From Litorivicinus sp. (lineage in GTDB: Bacteria > Pseudomonadota > Gammaproteobacteria > Pseudomonadales > Litorivicinaceae), in the NCBI GenBank assembly GCA_028339155.1, contig JAOLBK010000003.1, positions 120,804 to 184,803 of the forward strand: DNA of 64,000 nucleotides, read 5' to 3'. Positions 59,676 through 64,000 of the stretch are shown in pieces. The notes under the pieces are model-generated. The model searched no databases and was not told the DNA's origin. It was given only the letters and a program-made list of their open reading frames with translations. Numbering within the stretch: position 1 is the stretch's first letter; every line of letters begins with the position of its first letter. A program made the position numbers and the translations under genes.

Positions 59676-60086
59676 TTATTTTAGTCTTTGAGCCATGTCA
59701 GCGATAGAAAGTCCAGCTCTTTCAACCGTCTTCATCAGGTCATTTGCTTCTTTTTTTCCTGCTTCCGAAAGCGCCCAAAGTCTGGCGCATCTGGTTCCGC
59801 TGCGGCAATAGGTCAAAATGGGCATCGGTAGTTCGGAGAGAAATTGGGCGTGCTGCTTAACATCGTCATCTGTAATTTGAGCCGCGTTGACTGGAAGGTA
59901 TCGGAATTCCATGCCGAGCGATGCGGCTAGTTTTTCAACATCTCTACTTTCTGCGTGTGGCTCACCTTCGTCATCTGGGCGATTACAGATTACTGATTGA
60001 AATCCGGCCGCTTTTACTGCATCAAAATCATGAAGTTCCAATTGGTCAGCAACTGCGATTTGTTCGGTCAATTGTCGAATAATCAT
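59676..60086 (-). CDS. DUF442/TIGR01244 sulfur-transferase/phosphatase-like protein
   Basis: A 136-residue protein of the dual-specificity-phosphatase-like fold found as the N-terminal part of Blh (beta-lactamase-hydrolase-like) proteins. The active loop YCRSGTRCARLW (Cys near residue 93) is visible. The segment AGFQSVICNRPDDEGEPHAE is typical of the family. The gene is 9 bases after the metallo-hydrolase gene. Together they correspond to the two halves of fused Blh, but in opposite order. Role: sulfur transfer in sulfide/persulfide detoxification, by association. Confidence 0.85.
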   Translation of the reverse strand: MIIRQLTEQIAVADQLELHDFDAVKAAGFQSVICNRPDDEGEPHAESRDVEKLAASLGMEFRYLPVNAAQITDDDVKQHAQFLSELPMPILTYCRSGTRCARLWALSEAGKKEANDLMKTVERAGLSIADMAQRLK

Positions 60087-60095
60087 GTTGTCTCC

Positions 60096-60956
60096 TTAGA
60101 TCGAATTGAGAGGAATCTTGAGGTAGCGCATACCGTTGTCCTCGACAGGAGGAAGCGCTCCTGCACGCATATTGACTTGAATGGAAGGCAGGATCAATCT
60201 CGGCATTTCGAGAGTTTTGTCTTTGGCCTCTCTCATTAGCACAAACTCGTCTTCGGAAATTCCGTCGTGCACGTGAGTATTGGTCGCGTTTTGCTGAGCC
60301 ACAGTGGTTTCGTAGTTAAGTTCACGTCCTTCTGGCCTGTAATCATGGCAGATGAACATGCGTGTTTTGGGTGGAAATGCGAGTAATCGCCGCACGCTCC
60401 GATACAGTGTCCGAGCATTGCCTCCTGGAAAATCGCATCGTGCAGTGCCTGAATCGGGCATGAAAAGTGTGTCGCCAACAAAAAGCGTATCGTCTAAACA
60501 ATAGGCCATGCACGCTGGTGTATGGCCTGGCGTGTGCAGGGCTCTCGCACGCATCTTGCCAATGGTGAAGTGTTCATCGTCGGTGAATAGTTGGTCAAAC
60601 TGCGAGCCGTCGCAACGGAATTCAGGTTCGGTATTGAATAATTCACTAAAGATGGTTTGTACATCAGTGATGTATTTGCCAATCCCGATTTTCCCACCCA
60701 CTTTTTTGCTTAGGTATGGGGCGGCAGATAAATGATCTGCATGGATATGCGTTTCAAGAATCCATTCTACCAATAAGTTATTGGTTTGAACCATTTCAAT
60801 GATTTGATCAGCGCTCTGCGTAGTCGTTCGGCCAGTGACGGCATCATAGTTTAGTATTGGGTCAATAATGGCGCAGTTGTTGGAGCTGGGGTCTTTGACA
60901 AGATAGGAAACAGTAAAAGTTTCTGGGTCGAAAAAGTGGAAAACTTTAGGCCGCAT
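60096..60956 (-). CDS. blh: MBL-fold persulfide dioxygenase-like hydrolase
   Basis: Metallo-beta-lactamase-fold protein, 286 residues, start ATG 60956 with AAGGAG six bases upstream. Metal ligands are seen in ETHIHADHLSA (His70, His72, Asp74, His75), HTPGHTP, FVGDTLFMPD and ICHDYRPEGRE. This is the ETHE1/Blh type, which oxidises glutathione persulfide to sulfite. Its neighbours (DUF442 protein, YeeE pair) support a sulfide/persulfide role. In many bacteria BigR, an ArsR repressor, controls such genes; no bigR is in the window. Confidence 0.9.
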   Translation of the reverse strand: MRPKVFHFFDPETFTVSYLVKDPSSNNCAIIDPILNYDAVTGRTTTQSADQIIEMVQTNNLLVEWILETHIHADHLSAAPYLSKKVGGKIGIGKYITDVQTIFSELFNTEPEFRCDGSQFDQLFTDDEHFTIGKMRARALHTPGHTPACMAYCLDDTLFVGDTLFMPDSGTARCDFPGGNARTLYRSVRRLLAFPPKTRMFICHDYRPEGRELNYETTVAQQNATNTHVHDGISEDEFVLMREAKDKTLEMPRLILPSIQVNMRAGALPPVEDNGMRYLKIPLNSI

Positions 60957-60970
60957 GACCAACTCCTTTT

Positions 60971-61005
60971 TTTGATATAACTTTATAATATAAAGTTATA
61001 TCAAA
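60971..61005. promoter_or_regulatory. 35-nt perfect palindrome between the blh-like and yeeE genes
   Basis: Two perfect 17-base arms around one central A at 60988: left arm TTTGATATAACTTTATA, right arm TATAAAGTTATATCAAA. It sits in the divergent gap, 14 bases beyond the start of the hydrolase gene and 48 bases before yeeE. An AT-rich dyad here fits an ArsR-type (BigR/SqrR-like) operator controlling both directions. A short transcript hairpin is the alternative. Confidence 0.75.
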
Positions 61006-61053
61006 TTGATTATACTCACCCATTGGAAATTAATAGCGAGGTGATTCCGAGGC

Positions 61054-61482
61054 ATGACTGAATTTACCCCGATTTCCTCCGCTTTGGGTGGAATATTAAT
61101 TGGCTTATCGGCTTTTGGTGGCTTTTTATTATTTGGCCGCGTTATTGGTATGTCTGGGATGATGGCCAAAGTACTCGGTCATGACCTTGGGAAGTCTGCA
61201 TGGCGCGCATTCTTTTTTTTGGGTTTAATAGGTATTCCTTGGATTTTGTCGATCACAATCTCGCCACCCCATGATGCTCAGCCCTTCAACCCTTTGGCGC
61301 TTATTTTAGGGGGTTTCTTGGTCGGTTACGGTACTCGTTTGGGTTCAGGCTGCACAAGCGGACATGCGATTTGCGGCATTTCTCGGTTATCAAAACGATC
61401 AATTGTAGCGACCTGTACTTTTATGGTCTCCGCCGTCGTAACTGTTTTTGTAACCCGTCACATTTTTGGGGTGATGCAATGA
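61054..61482 (+). CDS. YeeE/YedE family half-transporter, first subunit
   Basis: A 142-residue membrane protein with about four hydrophobic segments. The conserved motif GSGCTSGHAICGISRLSKRS (about residues 96-115) is typical of sulfur-compound (thiosulfate-type) transporters of the YeeE/YedE family. Members this small work as pairs. It overlaps the second half by ATGA and is divergent from the blh-like gene, as in the BigR-controlled locus. It probably moves a sulfur compound out of or into the cell; direction and substrate are not known from sequence. Confidence 0.9.
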   Translation: MTEFTPISSALGGILIGLSAFGGFLLFGRVIGMSGMMAKVLGHDLGKSAWRAFFFLGLIGIPWILSITISPPHDAQPFNPLALILGGFLVGYGTRLGSGCTSGHAICGISRLSKRSIVATCTFMVSAVVTVFVTRHIFGVMQ

Positions 61483-61886
61483 TACAAATAATATCCCTGC
61501 TCCTTGGCAGTTTATTCGGTGGTGGTCTTTACTTGGCGGGTATGACGAACCCAAAAAAGGTCCTAAATTTTATGGATATCATGGGTAACTGGGACCCAAG
61601 TCTGATATTTGTTATGGCTGGTGCTATTCCGGTGGCAGTTATCGGTTATCGCCTTATGCTTTGTCGTGCAGTACCGATTATTTTTAATTCTATCCAAATT
61701 CCATCAATTGCTGCCGTTGATGCCCGGCTTGTAATTGGGAGTTTAATTTTCGGAGTTGGATGGGGGATTTCCGGACTGTGTCCAGGCCCTGCATTTGCCA
61801 CCGTTCTAATCCAGCCACAAGTGACCGCGGTCTATTTAGTCGCCTTAATTGCAGGGAGTCTTGCCTACAAGCAATTCCATAGGTAG
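61479..61886 (+). CDS. YeeE/YedE family half-transporter, second subunit
   Basis: A 135-residue membrane protein with four or so hydrophobic segments and the second-half motif [19 protein letters not shown] (about residues 88-106) plus [16 protein letters not shown] near residue 20. The start at ATG 61479 (overlapping the first subunit's stop, ATGA) was chosen over a longer frame lying inside that gene. The pair together equals a full YeeE-type transporter. Confidence 0.9.
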   Translation: MIQIISLLLGSLFGGGLYLAGMTNPKKVLNFMDIMGNWDPSLIFVMAGAIPVAVIGYRLMLCRAVPIIFNSIQIPSIAAVDARLVIGSLIFGVGWGISGLCPGPAFATVLIQPQVTAVYLVALIAGSLAYKQFHR

Positions 61887-61924
61887 CGTTTGCGGCTCTT
61901 TATAGCAGTTGCGAAGGCACTACA

Positions 61925-64000
61925 TTGATAACAGACTCGACAAAAGGCTTTGAGCGCGTTGCATTGCGCACTTACACCGAGAAGGCATACCTTGATTATT
62001 CTATGTATGTCATTTTGGACCGTGCCCTACCGCATTTGGGCGACGGTCTAAAACCAGTTCAGCGTCGAATTATTTATGCGATGAGTGAGCTTGGATTATC
62101 GGCTCAATCCAAACACAAAAAGTCAGCGCGTACTGTAGGTGACGTGCTGGGCAAGTTTCATCCTCACGGTGACTCCGCTTGTTACGAAGCTATGGTTCTT
62201 CTCGCCCAGCCATTTTCAACTCGATATCCACTGGTTGACGGGCAGGGTAATTGGGGCAGCCCAGATGATCCAAAAAGCTTCGCAGCAATGCGCTATACAG
62301 AAGCACGGCTCACGGCTATCGCAAAGCTTCTTTTGAGTGAGCTTGAACAGGGTACTGTAAATTGGCAGCCGAATTTTGATGGCACTCTCCGAGAGCCTAA
62401 TTTGTTGCCAGCAAGCGTTCCCAGTATTTTACTCAACGGCACTACTGGTATTGCAGTGGGGATGGTCACCGACATTCCGCCGCATAATCTCCGCGAAGTT
62501 GTGAATGCCGCAATTTATTTGCTTGATAATCCTGGTGCAAGCACCTCAGATTTAATGGCCTTAGTACCGGGGCCAGACTACCCAACAGCAGCTGAAATCA
62601 TCTCCCATCGAAGCGATTTGGAGCAGATGTACGAGACTGGACACGGCTCAATCCGTATGCGGGCTACTTACGTCACTGAAGATATTGATATCGTAATTGA
62701 CGCGCTACCGCACCAGGCCTCCCCCGCGAAGATTCTCGAGCAAATTGCAGGCCAGATGCAGGCCAAAAAGCTTCCTATGTTAGTCGATCTGAGGGACGAG
62801 TCGGATCACGAGAGTCCGATCCGTTTGGTATTGACGCCTCGCTCTAACCGCGTTGATATTGATCAACTAATGGCTCATTTATTTGCGACCACCGATCTCG
62901 AAAAGTCTTATCGCGTAAATTTAAATATGATTGGCATGGACGGCCGTCCAAGGGTCAAGCCGCTGCTGACCATCTTAACTGAGTGGCTAGATTGGCGACG
63001 AGAAACTGTGACCCGCCGACTAACGCACCGGCTCGATATGGTAATGGACCGATTGCATGTCCTTGACGGCTATTTGCTTGCATACTTAAATATTGATGAG
63101 GTAATTGCCATTATTCGGGAGGAAGAAGAGCCCAAGCAACAATTAATGACTCGTTTTGCGCTCTCTGAAATCCAAGCAAATGCGATCTTGGATTTAAGGT
63201 TACGGCATCTCGCCAGGCTTGAAGAGTTTAAAATTCGGGCCGAGCAGAAAGATCTTCAAATCGAGCAAGAGTCACTCGAGGGACTGCTTGAGTCTCGAGT
63301 TAAATTGACCGAATTGATAAGAGAAGAACTGACGCGAGATGCGAATGCTCACGGTGATGATCGGCGTTCTCCTATTGTTTCACGTGCCGAGGCGAAGCCT
63401 CTGCGTCAGGACCAACTAATACCTTCAGAGCTCGTTACTGTGGTTTTGAGTGAAAATGGTTGGGTGCGAGCCGCCAAGGGCCATGACATTGACCCAGGAG
63501 CGCTGCAGTACAAATCTGGCGATGGGTTCATGACCGCAGTTAAAGGCCGATCAAATTACCCGTTGGTTGCGTTTGATACTCAGGGCCGTGCTTATACTTT
63601 GCCTACGCACGCATTGCCTTCAGCTAGGACGCAAGGGGAGCCTTTATCTGGGCGGATTGACCTGGCATCTGGCGCTACAATTTGCCAGTTAGCACTTGCA
63701 GAGGAGGGGGCTAAGTGGGTGATAGGAACAGATTATGGTTACGGGTTTATCTGCAGTCATGGTGATCTTCTTGGCCGTAACAAGGCTGGTAAAGGCGTGG
63801 TGAATCTGGGAAATGCTTCTTTGCTGCCGCTCTCGCCCATTGTGGATTCAGAGTTTTCGAGAATTGCTGTTGTCGTTTCCACGGGACATCTGCTTGTTTT
63901 TGAGGCGTCAGAGCTACCTGAGCTTCCCCGAGGCAAAGGAAATAAATTAATACAGATACCACCAGCCCAGTTAAAAGAGGGGCATCGAGTAACCGCCATT
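61925..64000 (+). CDS. parC: DNA topoisomerase IV subunit A, 3' end outside window
   Basis: DNA-cleaving subunit of topoisomerase IV, which unlinks daughter chromosomes. The frame is open from TTG 61925 (GAAGG 7 bases upstream) to the window end, 692 codons. The family has about 750, so roughly 50-60 residues are missing. The winged-helix segment has [20 protein letters not shown] with Ser and Glu at the quinolone-sensitive positions. The active-site Tyr lies in [11 protein letters not shown], and the C-terminal beta-pinwheel begins near residue 500. Only one GyrA-box-like region is seen, and the shorter C-terminus favours ParC over GyrA. Confidence 0.95.
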   Translation, partial: MITDSTKGFERVALRTYTEKAYLDYSMYVILDRALPHLGDGLKPVQRRIIYAMSELGLSAQSKHKKSARTVGDVLGKFHPHGDSACYEAMVLLAQPFSTRYPLVDGQGNWGSPDDPKSFAAMRYTEARLTAIAKLLLSELEQGTVNWQPNFDGTLREPNLLPASVPSILLNGTTGIAVGMVTDIPPHNLREVVNAAIYLLDNPGASTSDLMALVPGPDYPTAAEIISHRSDLEQMYETGHGSIRMRATYVTEDIDIVIDALPHQASPAKILEQIAGQMQAKKLPMLVDLRDESDHESPIRLVLTPRSNRVDIDQLMAHLFATTDLEKSYRVNLNMIGMDGRPRVKPLLTILTEWLDWRRETVTRRLTHRLDMVMDRLHVLDGYLLAYLNIDEVIAIIREEEEPKQQLMTRFALSEIQANAILDLRLRHLARLEEFKIRAEQKDLQIEQESLEGLLESRVKLTELIREELTRDANAHGDDRRSPIVSRAEAKPLRQDQLIPSELVTVVLSENGWVRAAKGHDIDPGALQYKSGDGFMTAVKGRSNYPLVAFDTQGRAYTLPTHALPSARTQGEPLSGRIDLASGATICQLALAEEGAKWVIGTDYGYGFICSHGDLLGRNKAGKGVVNLGNASLLPLSPIVDSEFSRIAVVVSTGHLLVFEASELPELPRGKGNKLIQIPPAQLKEGHRVTAI

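Overview
This 64 kb window is a dense stretch of bacterial chromosome, almost all core metabolism and housekeeping. The families and gene order point to a gammaproteobacterium. The evidence is the Pseudomonas-like block coaBC-dut-algC-argB-pyrE-crc-rph, rpmB-rpmG-mutM, ftsY-ftsE-ftsX-rpoH, pyrR-pyrB-pyrC' with a degenerate dihydroorotase, metX-metW, zapA with 6S RNA and ygfA, and ubiH with a second flavin hydroxylase. Genus cannot be set from the sequence alone. Intergenic gaps are short, many genes overlap by ATGA, GTGA, TAATG or TGATG, and TTG or GTG starts occur. This suggests a compact, perhaps streamlined genome. I see no insertion sequence, phage, CRISPR array, rRNA or tRNA.

Layout. 1-3012 (-): spoT (3' end cut by the window), rpoZ, gmk. 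3084-9262: rph and pyrE (+) interleaved with crc, argB, algC, dut and coaBC (-). 9456-17135: rpmB, rpmG and mutM (+); coaD and rsmD (-); then ftsYEX, rpoH, thiS, thiG and trmB (+). 17127-31157 (-): a 14 kb block holding hemW, rdgB, a DUF4426 gene, metW, metX, yggT, proC, yggS, the pyrimidine group pyrC'-pyrB-pyrR-ruvX-yqgE, gshB, rsmE, ahcY and metK. 31309-35937 (+): tkt, a collapsed epd/gap pseudogene, pgk, fba. 35960-37864 (-): serA, rpiA. 37948-46659: ilvA, a tiny possible membrane peptide, ygfA-6S RNA-zapA-zapB (-), then a UPF0149 gene, pepP, ubiH, ubiI-like, ribE, epmB (+). 46754-49332: a membrane J-domain protein, a MerR/B12-binding regulator and a NUDIX hydrolase. 49603-56018 (-): a SUF iron-sulfur cluster locus with its own Rrf2 regulator. 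56090-59486 (+): a CnoX-like thioredoxin, glnS, murQ. 59676-61886: a divergent persulfide/sulfur module around a 35-nt palindrome. 61925-64000 (+): parC (3' end cut).

How the parts work together. metK-ahcY, metX-metW and gshB form a methionine, methyl-cycle and thiol group. The SUF locus carries cluster assembly (E, B, C, D, S, T), the regulator and a Rieske ferredoxin. tkt-pgk-fba, rpiA and serA link sugar phosphates to serine. The possible regulatory logic is the most interesting part. In two places (metK and sufR) a perfect dyad lies in the spacer between recognisable -35 and -10 boxes. In a third (the persulfide module) a 35-nt palindrome fills a divergent promoter region.

I did not find an obviously new multi-gene system. 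The strongest leads are the internally deleted epd/gap gene between tkt and pgk, the unassigned 35-nt palindrome controlling a split Blh/YeeE module, and a CarH-type B12 regulator that lacks the residues used for light sensing. Also notable are the two operator-in-spacer promoters and a 30-codon membrane peptide at the ilvA 3' side.
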